Assembly: GCF_022374895.2 (NCBI RefSeq)
Contig: NZ_CP092424.2
Coordinates: 62,001-126,000, forward strand
Length of the DNA: 64,000 nt
Direction: 5' to 3'
From: Mycobacterium lentiflavum
GTDB lineage: Bacteria; Actinomycetota; Actinomycetes; Mycobacteriales; Mycobacteriaceae
In this document: positions 15,742-23,648 of the stretch, one piece after another
How positions within the stretch are numbered: the first letter of the stretch is position 1
Layout of the letters: each line of letters opens with the position of its first letter
Program-made: the position numbers and the translations under genes
Notes under the pieces: model-generated
What the model was told of the DNA's origin: nothing
Databases searched by the model: none
What the model saw: only the letters and a program-made list of their open reading frames with translations

Positions 15742-16499
15742 TCATTCCTGCTGATGGGGCCGTCCAGAGGTGTGCCGCCAGATTGCGTGGTCGAGCCCGT
15801 ACACATCGCAGCCGATCGCCTCGGCCGCCGCCTTGACGAGGCTTCCTGCCTTGCGGTTGGCCAGCTGGTGTTCGTGCACGCCGATAGCACGTGCGACGAA
15901 GCGTTTGACCATCCGATCGGGTTTTACCCCGACAACCACGTCCGAGTAGCGGTCAGCGAGCTCTGCGGACGCGCCGAGGTGCTGATGCGGGCGGGCGAGA
16001 ATGGAGACGTAACTCCAGAGATACCCGAGCCCTGCCCGGTCACGGCCAGCCAGTCGCGCGCGAGGAGGTCCAGACGATTCTCGACGGCAGCGGCATGTAG
16101 ATCGGCGACGTGCCACACGCGGTGGTTGGCAAGCACGTGGGCTTCTTGACGGACCGCCTCGGACTTGAGGATGCCGCTTCGTGTTGAAGTGCGCCAATGA
16201 TTTTCGACCTTATCCGCCCAGCCCTAGGGGCCGTTGGACCACTCAAAGGTTCCCAGTAGTTCGATCACACCATCGGTATCAGCGTCGCCGTTCTGTTCGG
16301 CACGGTGGCGTCGATATTGGGTGATGACGTTCGCGACGCCGCCGTAAGTTGCGTTGATGGAGAACACTGCGTCAATGATGCACAGCGCCAAGCTGTTTGG
16401 GTATCCTGGCGGTGCGATCCAGTCTGCTGAGGACCCGAGGTCCTGTTTGCACACCGCGACCAGTTGTTCCAACTCTTGTGCGCGGAAGTCAGTGACCAC
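15742..16499 (-). pseudogene. Conserved actinobacterial protein (often auto-annotated heme peroxidase), broken
   Basis: The N-terminal part (16499 to 16224) reads DFRAQELEQLV ... YPNSLALCIIDAVFSINATY and VANVITQYRRHR, a pattern I know from intact actinobacterial proteins of about 230 aa. It then meets an in-frame TAG at 16224-16226, after which the same frame continues sensibly (GWADKVENHWRTSTRSGILK ... VLANHRVWHVADLHAAAVEN). A one-base loss near GQGSGIS shifts the frame, and the end (SYVSILARPHQHLG ... VKPDRMVKRFVARAIG ... LDHAIWRHTSGR) is read in the next frame to 15742. So there is one nonsense mutation and one frameshift. Function of the family is not established, despite the peroxidase label. 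Confidence 0.75.
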
Positions 16500-16673
16500 G
16501 CATATCTCCTTTGGGGCGATCCGGGGTTTGCGGTCGGTGCCACGTTATCCTCCGGCGCGGCATTTATCGGTGCGGCGGCCGGACGTCGTTGTCATCGCCA
16601 ACGAGTGGCGCCCAGCCGACCCAGCAACCTCTGCAGCCGATTCGCGTACCGCCAGCTTCATCTGGCCCGCGGC

Positions 16674-17230
16674 TTATCCTCTAATGATGCTTGGGATTAT
16701 GGGTGGGAGCCCTGAGTGCCCGCCGGTGGCGGTGCCGTTGGTGAACGTGAATTGACCGCCGCAGCCGTCGGGGATGTAGTACTGCACCGTGGGATTAGCA
16801 GCTGATAGTGAGGCGATCTGTGGAAGCGTGATCGGGCGCCACGGACCAATACTCGGTGGAGGGTTAATCCCAGCGAGCCCACCGGTCTTGATGCCGCCGA
16901 GTTCTCCCGTAATTTCGTTCGGGCCCTGTGGCGCCCAAATCGATCCGCCAATCGGGATTTGCGTAAACCGTTGAGCCTCATAGGTGTATTGGACCCATTG
17001 CTCTTGATGCCCGTCGACCACACGTGTATAGGGCGTGTAGTCCGCACCATTGATACGGACTCGGTACTGCTCCTCGACATGCGCGAACGGTGGTGCATTG
17101 TCGTCGGCCCACGTCTTACCGCCGAGCGGGTAGAAACCTGTTGGGCCGCCGGTATCCAACGGGGGCTGCAGCGGACGGTGACCAGTCCATAGCGGTGGCG
17201 GATCGTGTCCAACATAGGGTGGCGGGACGA
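16674..17230 (-). pseudogene. C-terminal fragment of an ESX-associated secreted-type protein
   Basis: An ORF from 17159 (possibly open to about 17230, where a TAA blocks it) encodes a Pro/Gly-rich domain: FYPLGGKTWADDNAPPF, then GPWRPITLPQIASLS and VQYYIPDGCGGQFTF, ending at 16674. This matches the C-terminal part of mycobacterial WXG-bearing ESX substrates of the DUF4226 type as I remember them. Here the N-terminal helical WXG-like half is missing. Full-length relatives lie at 54380-55204 and 56259-57260 in this window. No start codon with a ribosome site is obvious, so a dead fragment is more likely than a free-standing gene. Confidence 0.6.
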
Positions 17231-17450
17231 CGTTCTGCCGGCATTATGTACGGACGTCAAGTTGTCTCAACGAATCGACCGCAGGAACGCGCAGTGTTTG
17301 GTGATACGAGGTCCGGTTGCCACGGCACGCACCCGGCCGCAACCCACGTTCAATATGCTGCCGGATAGGTTCGGTGGCCTTCGGTGACCTGGTCGCTTTT
17401 GAAATTCAACACTTGCTGTGGACGGCTTCGTCTTGATTCCGGTCCGTTGA

Positions 17451-17810
17451 TCATTGCCCGGGCGCGTTCTGGTCTTCCACGACGGTCAACTTGATCTGCT
17501 GGTCCATCTGGACCTTCGTCCCTGCCGGTGGTGACTGAGTCGCGATCTTCCACCACCCGAACGGGATAGGGGCTTTGATGGTGTCGTTCATGACGTCGTG
17601 ACCATCAGGCGCAATGGCCGAGATGTTGGTGAAGCACGAGGTAGTCGAGTCCGTCATGGTGTACTCCATTGACCAGCCTGTCAATGCTGGCATCGGGATG
17701 GGCCAATTGTACGTAGTCCTGCACGCCTCCTCGGCGGTAATGGCATTCGACACCGGCACACACCAAATCGTCGTAGCCATCATCGCCGCCGCGATAAACT
17801 CGATTTTCAT
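17451..17810 (-). CDS. Small secreted protein with PASTA-like C-terminus
   Basis: A 119-aa protein starting with a signal peptide (MKIEFIAAAMMATTIWCVPV, cleavage probably after SNA at residue 23). Two cysteines in the mature part (EEAC and TSC) may form a disulfide. The last 35 residues (IPFGWWKIATQSPPAGTKVQ and onwards to LTVVED) resemble a PASTA repeat, with the QSPPAGT turn. PASTA-like proteins bind muropeptides or occur on the surface. GGAGGGGAATG supplies a good ribosome site before ATG 17810. It follows the ESX fragment region on the same strand; no functional link is shown. Confidence 0.7.
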   Translation of the reverse strand: MKIEFIAAAMMATTIWCVPVSNAITAEEACRTTYNWPIPMPALTGWSMEYTMTDSTTSCFTNISAIAPDGHDVMNDTIKAPIPFGWWKIATQSPPAGTKVQMDQQIKLTVVEDQNAPGQ

Positions 17811-17943
17811 TCCCCTCCTTCCCGGCTGCCCTAGTCGTACAACTCATAATTTTATGTCGGCTGTCTGACGGTGAGATAGCCAATTCCTCAGTCGCACTTG
17901 ATGGTTGAGCATGTAAAGGAACGGACTGGTTGATGCGGGCCGT

Positions 17944-19836
17944 CTAGCCGAATCTGGTCACCGGAACACCCGCCTGATCAAGTATTTCGTAGAGGTCGGC
18001 GATGTTGCGTCGGCCACCGCGTGTATCGCACTGAGTGAAGACCACTCGTTGCGCAGCACGCGATAGCCCTACGAAGAATGTGGCGATGGACGCTTCGAGA
18101 TCTCGTTGGTGCGCCCACCACTGGTCATCATCTAAACCCAAGAAAAATACAGTGTGGTATTCGAGTCCTTTGCTTCGATGAATTGTTAAGAGTGGAACTG
18201 CATCTCGTGCTTCATAAGCGGTCACAGCAGCACGCCAGGAACCAGCGTCGGCACATGCTGTCTTAAGCCGCATGCGAAAAGCATCTTGTCGGACCTGAAA
18301 ATCGTCCGCTGTGTCGGCGAGGTTGTAAATCCGACCGTCGGTGATGACAGAAATCATTTCTGTTACCAGGTCGACTACCGCGTCCACTGCGTCTTGGTTG
18401 CATGCATGGTCGCGCATCCACTGACGCACAATGCGGAGGCGTGCTGCAAGTTCATCATCGGTCCTGACCGAGCCGAAAACGCTCTGGTCGTCGCCACTCC
18501 GCAGATTGGCTATCGAGGAGGAGACTCCGGCCCAAGCCTGGGGGCTACCCTCTTCACCGCGCGAAGTCGCGGCGAGCTTGAGAACTCCGAGTAGTAGCTG
18601 AGCCAAGTTGTCCTTCAGTAGGTCCTGAAGCTTCATCTTTCCGACTGAGGCGTCATCATTTCGGACCACGATGTCGTACTCGCTTAGAGCGTCACGGAAC
18701 TCGGGCTCGAAATCAGCCACTCTTTGACGCGCGATGAGTGCGTAGTCTGCGGGTGATCGGCCCGTCGATTCAGTATCGGCGGCAATGTAAGCGGCTATCG
18801 TGCGGGCCTCTAACCGTGCAGTACCGAACGACCACATCGTTGCAGCTTCGCCGTCTATGTCCGAGATCGCTTGCGCTGCTGCAGTAGTCGCGTTTGAATC
18901 CAGGAGTCGAGCGAACCGGTGCTGAAGATTAACGAGCGCCTCCGTCGAGCGGAAGTTCCACCGCAAGGCGTAGGGAGCGGCCGCAAAGTCACGCTGAAAC
19001 TCTGAGAAGGCGTCAGTCAGCGCGCCAGCCCAACCCATGATGCGTTGCTTGCGGTCACCCACGGCCGTGACGGTGGCAGTTCGGCGAAATAGTGACCTTA
19101 GGAAGGTGTATTGCGCGAAAGTTGTGTCCTGAAATTCGTCCACGAATACATATGGGTATGTGAGGTTAATCGCCCGTTGTAGCTGTGGGCTGGTCCGTAT
19201 AATCAACTCTGCCAATCGATTCAACATGACAAACTCCACGACGGGGGTTGGCAGCTCCAGATAGCTTCTGCGCCACCACTCTTCGACGGCGTAGTCGACT
19301 GCTTTGGGCGGGCTGACCGGCTTAATCGGGAGAGCGTATGTGCCCAGGATCGACGTCATGAAGGTGCCGCGCGGAATGGCGTCGATTGCCGTTTTCAGTC
19401 CTGCGGGAGCGTTGGCCGATGCTTCCGTCAACACATCTTCGACTTGCCTATCGCTACTGAACTGGATCTTGTAGTCACCAGCCATTTTCCAGCGTCCGGG
19501 CAGCAGGGTGCCGAACCGGTCCACGATGTGCTTTGTAAACGCGTCAAACGTCATCGACGTAAAGCGGTGGGCATGTTCAGGCGCCCTAAGTCCTACTCTA
19601 CGTTCGAGGTTGGAGGCTGCGTCGCGTTTGAATGATATGGCGAGTATGCGCCGCGGCGCTGGACATAGACCGGTTAGTAACAGGTAACTTGCTCGCTGAG
19701 CAAGGAACTCGCTTTTGCCGGCGCCTGGTCCAGCCGTCACGCATGTTGATCTGTCGTCCCTTAGAGCTTGCCACGCCGCGGGCTCAAGATCATCAATCCC
19801 GCTGGGGCGCCAGCTATCTGGTGCTACTAAGCTCAT
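17944..19836 (-). CDS. gajB: UvrD/PcrA-type helicase, GajB-like subunit of a Gabija system
   Basis: A 630-aa superfamily 1A helicase. Motifs in order: Walker A TAGPGAGKSEF (about residues 34-44), Walker B FVDEFQDTTFAQY, motif III VGDRKQRIMGW, motif IV ALRWNFRST, motif V LLTIHRSKGLEYHTVFFLG and motif VI TFFVGLSRAAQRVVFTQC. It is translated directly after the ATPase-TOPRIM gene, with an ATGA overlap at 19833-19836. In Gabija, GajB is the partner that senses nucleic-acid ends or nucleotide pools and acts with GajA to block phage. It is longer than the best known GajB (about 490 aa). The pair could also be called a class 2 OLD nuclease/helicase operon. Confidence 0.88.
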   Translation of the reverse strand: MSLVAPDSWRPSGIDDLEPAAWQALRDDRSTCVTAGPGAGKSEFLAQRASYLLLTGLCPAPRRILAISFKRDAASNLERRVGLRAPEHAHRFTSMTFDAFTKHIVDRFGTLLPGRWKMAGDYKIQFSSDRQVEDVLTEASANAPAGLKTAIDAIPRGTFMTSILGTYALPIKPVSPPKAVDYAVEEWWRRSYLELPTPVVEFVMLNRLAELIIRTSPQLQRAINLTYPYVFVDEFQDTTFAQYTFLRSLFRRTATVTAVGDRKQRIMGWAGALTDAFSEFQRDFAAAPYALRWNFRSTEALVNLQHRFARLLDSNATTAAAQAISDIDGEAATMWSFGTARLEARTIAAYIAADTESTGRSPADYALIARQRVADFEPEFRDALSEYDIVVRNDDASVGKMKLQDLLKDNLAQLLLGVLKLAATSRGEEGSPQAWAGVSSSIANLRSGDDQSVFGSVRTDDELAARLRIVRQWMRDHACNQDAVDAVVDLVTEMISVITDGRIYNLADTADDFQVRQDAFRMRLKTACADAGSWRAAVTAYEARDAVPLLTIHRSKGLEYHTVFFLGLDDDQWWAHQRDLEASIATFFVGLSRAAQRVVFTQCDTRGGRRNIADLYEILDQAGVPVTRFG

Positions 19837-21782
19837 CCTAGCCCTACTTCCTTTTCGATTGTGTCGATAAGGTCGGCCAGTACGGTAGGCGGCTGGGCAA
19901 GCTTGTCCGTTGGAACTGTGGTCAGAGCTCTGAGATGACTTGCTGGCTTAGACTTGTTGGCAAAGAGGTACCGATACCACGAGAGATACTGCTTGCGCTC
20001 CGGCGCTTTCCAGTAGTCGATAACGGGATCGGCACGTCCTAACACCGCGGGCGTAGGATCGGAATCGAAGTCTGGCCCCTTCGCCCCCTCGTCCAAATCT
20101 GCCGAGTAATAATCGAAATACGTCTCAAGCAGGGACATATCCAGGTCGAGCGGTTCGGAGAAGAAGACGTTGAAGCGGCGCAGGTGCTCTGTCCACGCGA
20201 TGAGTTCGTTGTAGTCGAGATCAGCTTCAAGATCTTCGATCTGTGCGTAGCCTTGTATGTCAGCGAAAGGATCCTCGCCTAGCTTGAGGAGCTCTTGGCA
20301 TACGGTCTTGATCCTTCCGACACCACCGCCATCGCGTCCCCAGTCCAGATCGAGGAGCGTGGCATACGGCACGTTGAGGCTGGACAAGAGCTGCCAAAAG
20401 TAGTTGGTATGACGTCCGCCCAGCGGAACGACTGCGACGAACGAACGGTCAATCGGCACGCCCCTGGCTTGCGCAAGGAGCGGGATAACCAGTTCCTCGG
20501 AGTCACCCTCGCACAACACAACATAGCGCGAGAAGTAGAGTTCGGGGTGCGCGCGCACCGCCTCGCGGATGTACTTGCTGGCTTCAGTGACGTCGGCAGG
20601 CAACTCAATTGGGGTAATGGAACTCGTTGCGGTCACGCGGTCATGACAGATGTGACGCACTTGGTCCGGCTCGACCCGCGCCAACGCGCTCGCCGAATGG
20701 CTCGCCAAAATCGATTGAGTCGGCGTCTGTTCCGCAAGCTCGGTCAGCTGGGCAACTACCCGCGACAAGAAAAATGGCGAGAGGTGATTCTCGGGCTCTT
20801 CGAGAGCCAAGAGTGTCAAAGCCGGCAAGCTCGATAGCGAGAGCTCGAACTGGTCCGATAGCTTCCCGGCAACAAAGTCGCTCTCGAGATCCAGCGTGGC
20901 CGCGGACAGCGCGAGGTGGAGGAGGGAACGTTGACCGTCACTCAATGCTGTGGCAGCCCGCTTCCGCCCGGTCGGTGACGGCTCAAATAGCAGCGCAACG
21001 TTGCGAAATAGTTCGCCGACGTTTCTCTGAAGCGGCTCGAACGATGGCCGAGCCTCGGTATCGGCGTGGTGCAATTGTTGCCACCGCTTGCTGAGGGCTT
21101 GTGAAATCGCGGTCACCACACTTTCGGACTGAAACTTCTCAAGTAAGTCATCGGCGGCACCTGCGAGGTGCTCGCTGAGGTCGCTTGACCAACGGCTAGC
21201 TCGCCACAGGCGTCCGCGCATAAACGCAGCCAACTGGCGAGCGCCGTCGCGCGCTGCGGGAAGGTAGAGCATCTGAATGCGATTTCGGTCGACCTCACGA
21301 AACGATGACCAACGATCGCCGTAGTCCTCGTCGAACGTGTGGACGACACGGCGCTCTTCTCCGATATTTCCATCAACTGACCCGTCATCGATCCAGGTCG
21401 CCCTAAGCACAAATCGGCACTTAAGGTGGCCATCTTCTGTTGCCGCCATCTGCTGAAAGAACTCTGGCACGCTATCGGCTGCAGCTAGAGATTCCGGGTC
21501 GTCTTCGTCGACGTTCTCCAGCTCGGGAAAAGCCAGTATCACTTCCACCTGAAGCGATCGGGCCGAGGGCGGCTCCGTTTCTGCACTGGATACATGAAAA
21601 TCATCGAGTTGCACGCGGCGCTGCTCTTGAGTGCCGAACATCCGAAGAAGCGCTTCGCATACCGCGGTCTTGCCCGCGCCATTTCCGCCAATGAGAGCAG
21701 TCAGTCGCGGATCCAAATTGACCGCTGCACCCGCGGGACCGAAGCAGCGAAAATTACTAAGCTGCAGCCGCTCGATATACAT
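19833..21782 (-). CDS. gajA: OLD-family ATPase-TOPRIM nuclease, GajA-like subunit of a Gabija system
   Basis: A 649-aa protein from ATG 21782 (MYIERLQLSNFRCFG), the usual start of this family; the open frame runs to 22088 but the added residues are Arg-rich and atypical. Residues 1-390 form an ABC-type ATPase: Walker A GGNGAGKTA (32-40), signature ALSDGQRSLL (about 279), Walker B LLALEEPENHLSP (about 324) and the H-loop ASHSASA. Residues 418-560 are a TOPRIM nuclease: E425 in VLCEGDSEE and D478/D480 in LLDLDWGRD. GajA nicks DNA and is held off by nucleotides. It forms a four-base-overlapped operon with the helicase gene. Catalytic residues look complete, so it should be active. Confidence 0.9.
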   Translation of the reverse strand: MYIERLQLSNFRCFGPAGAAVNLDPRLTALIGGNGAGKTAVCEALLRMFGTQEQRRVQLDDFHVSSAETEPPSARSLQVEVILAFPELENVDEDDPESLAAADSVPEFFQQMAATEDGHLKCRFVLRATWIDDGSVDGNIGEERRVVHTFDEDYGDRWSSFREVDRNRIQMLYLPAARDGARQLAAFMRGRLWRASRWSSDLSEHLAGAADDLLEKFQSESVVTAISQALSKRWQQLHHADTEARPSFEPLQRNVGELFRNVALLFEPSPTGRKRAATALSDGQRSLLHLALSAATLDLESDFVAGKLSDQFELSLSSLPALTLLALEEPENHLSPFFLSRVVAQLTELAEQTPTQSILASHSASALARVEPDQVRHICHDRVTATSSITPIELPADVTEASKYIREAVRAHPELYFSRYVVLCEGDSEELVIPLLAQARGVPIDRSFVAVVPLGGRHTNYFWQLLSSLNVPYATLLDLDWGRDGGGVGRIKTVCQELLKLGEDPFADIQGYAQIEDLEADLDYNELIAWTEHLRRFNVFFSEPLDLDMSLLETYFDYYSADLDEGAKGPDFDSDPTPAVLGRADPVIDYWKAPERKQYLSWYRYLFANKSKPASHLRALTTVPTDKLAQPPTVLADLIDTIEKEVGLG

Positions 21783-21904
21783 AGGCCCTCCGAGCAGGCA
21801 GCCTACCCAGCACGAGGTCACTTGAGGCCACAGTTGACGCACGACTGCGCTCGCCGGCCCGCCTTGTCCGTACGGTCCGATCTCGCCCGCGAGCGATACG
21901 AGCG

Positions 21905-22031
21905 GTGGGAACCGAGGCAACCATCGCGTGGGCAGATCAGAAGCTGGAAACGGTCTTCGAGTCGTTACCGCAACGCGGCCTGGGTGACACGCAGCAGCTG
22001 CTTCGCACGATCGGGTCGCGCAGCACGGTAG
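21905..22031 (+). pseudogene. Fossil fragment of a second HNH-NACHT gene
   Basis: The frame GTEATIAWADQKLETVFESL and onwards to TIGSRSTV matches, with few changes, GTEATIEWADRRLETGFESL and onwards to TVGSRTTV in the C-terminal part of the 1148-aa HNH-NACHT protein (DNA 30487-30614). Nucleotide similarity is also plain across these 125 bases and then stops on both sides. No ATPase or HNH part remains nearby. It records an earlier paralogue or a partial duplication deleted down to this piece. Confidence 0.72.
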
Positions 22032-22084
22032 ATGGCCCGTTAGCGCGGCAACGCGATGGTGCCGCGCCCGTTGGATCCCGCCGC

Positions 22085-22480
22085 TCATCGATTCGCCCGG
22101 GAGTACGCCGTGAGGAAGGGGCGTTGCTCGACCTCGATCAGCAAGCTCGAGTCACGTGGGTCTTCCCATCGGGCGGGTTTGGTCTGCTCGGGATTGACGG
22201 GCCTGCCAAGGCGGCGCTCGGCGCGATCGGCGGCGTCGAAGACCTGCTGCCGACTGGCGTCGCCGATGACTAAAACGTCGATGTCGTCGGGCGGGGGTCC
22301 GGGCTGGCCGGCGTAGCGGGCTGCCCAGGATCCGAAGATGATGACCTGCTCGGCGCCGGGGAGGTCGGCGAATTCGTCGGCGATGATCTCGTGAGGTCCG
22401 AAGCTGAGCAATGCGACAGTCAAGATAACGCGAATATGTGTCCATGAAGTGCATACGATTTGGAGGGCCGTTCTGGCCAC
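22085..22480 (-). pseudogene. Truncated nucleotidyltransferase of the HTH-MNT type
   Basis: The frame holds a minimal nucleotidyltransferase: QVIIFGSWAARYAG (G-S motif) and PPDDIDVLVIGDAS with the two catalytic aspartates, then RAERRLGRPVNPEQ. In mycobacteria and relatives this domain follows an ArsR/MarR-like HTH; here that half is missing and the family match starts only at about SFGPHEIIADEF. The upstream residues are unconvincing and the 5' end overlaps the divergent nuclease gene that begins at 22449. The catalytic residues survive, so a short product from TTG 22423 or 22411 is possible, but a truncated remnant is more likely. Confidence 0.65.
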
Positions 22481-23588
22481 CCCGGACGGCCAGATTCACC
22501 ACCTCGGCATCGTCGAGGTCGCACCAGCGCGATCACAACCACCGTCACAGCAGGGAATCTCGTTGAAATTCAAACGCCGCAATACGCTCGATCTGGCCGA
22601 CCTCATCTGCGGCAACACCGGCGCCGATGTGCCCGGCCCAGACGAGCAGCCCAAGTACTTCCCCTATCGGTCGAGTTACTACATCACCGAATTCTTCGCC
22701 GACATGGACACCGAGTGGACTCACGACGGTAAGACCACCCGCAACTGGTGGGTCGCCGATGTCCTCGAGTCGATGCTCAACGAACCCCACGAAGGTCCCC
22801 CACATCCACCGGAAGTGTTCTGTCGTCTCATCGATCACCTGATGGACCCGCGCGAGGCCCTCAACGAAGGCGCCGAACGACCGGGCGCCCTTGCCCAACT
22901 CAACAGCGTGCTCACCCGCGAAGGGTTCGAGGCGTTCTACGGCGAGGACCGGCACTGCTATTTGCGTCATCTTGGCAGCGACACAGTCACAGTGCTGCAG
23001 GTCAACCCGCACCGCCCCCTAACCCCGGCCGAAACCGAGCGGCGTACCAATCTGGCCGCCTACCTCGACACCTGCAGCGAGGACCAACTGATCGAAGAGG
23101 TGCTGCTGCCGCTGTTCCGGCAGTTGGGATTTCATCGCATCACTGCCGCCGGCCACAAGGACAAGGCACTCGAATACGGCAAAGACATTTGGATGCGGTA
23201 CACCTTGCCCACCCAGCACCAGCTCTACTTCGGCATCCAAGCCAAGAAAGGCAAACTCGATGCTTCGGGTGTCACAAAGACCGGCAACGCCAATATCGCC
23301 GAGATCCACAACCAGGTGCTGATGATGCTGGCCCACGAGATCTTTGATCCCGAACACAACAAGCGAGTTCTGGTCGACCACGCGTTCATCGTCGCTGGTG
23401 GCGAGATCACCAAAGCCGCACGCGCCTGGATCGGTAACGCGCTGGACGCATCCAAACGCAGCCAACTCATGTTCATCGACCGCGACGACATCCTTAACCT
23501 CTACGTCGTCGCCAACCTGCCCCTGCCGGCGGCAGCAGTCCCGCCGACAATCAATCCGTGGACGACCACCGATGAGCCACCTTTCTGA
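22449..23588 (+). CDS. PD-(D/E)XK restriction-endonuclease-like protein
   Basis: A 379-aa protein starting at GTG 22449. The C-terminal half (about 205-340) has the nuclease fold: an N-terminal helix with E216/E217 (DQLIEEVLLPLFRQLGF), the catalytic Asp in YGKDIWMRY (D246) and a Q-x-K strand, YFGIQAKKGK (Q264, K266), the variant used by Mrr-like enzymes. A following helix (NIAEIHNQVLMMLAHEIF) fits the core. The N-terminal 200 residues are of unknown type and may recognise a target or partner. It sits alone between the Gabija side and the NERD-STAND gene, with which it converges, 60 bases apart. Defence use is inferred from neighbours. Confidence 0.72.
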   Translation: MHTIWRAVLATPDGQIHHLGIVEVAPARSQPPSQQGISLKFKRRNTLDLADLICGNTGADVPGPDEQPKYFPYRSSYYITEFFADMDTEWTHDGKTTRNWWVADVLESMLNEPHEGPPHPPEVFCRLIDHLMDPREALNEGAERPGALAQLNSVLTREGFEAFYGEDRHCYLRHLGSDTVTVLQVNPHRPLTPAETERRTNLAAYLDTCSEDQLIEEVLLPLFRQLGFHRITAAGHKDKALEYGKDIWMRYTLPTQHQLYFGIQAKKGKLDASGVTKTGNANIAEIHNQVLMMLAHEIFDPEHNKRVLVDHAFIVAGGEITKAARAWIGNALDASKRSQLMFIDRDDILNLYVVANLPLPAAAVPPTINPWTTTDEPPF

Positions 23589-23648
23589 TGATCGGCAACC
23601 AACGACTGTAATCGCTTGCCGCACAGTTGCTTAGACGGCCACAGGTCC

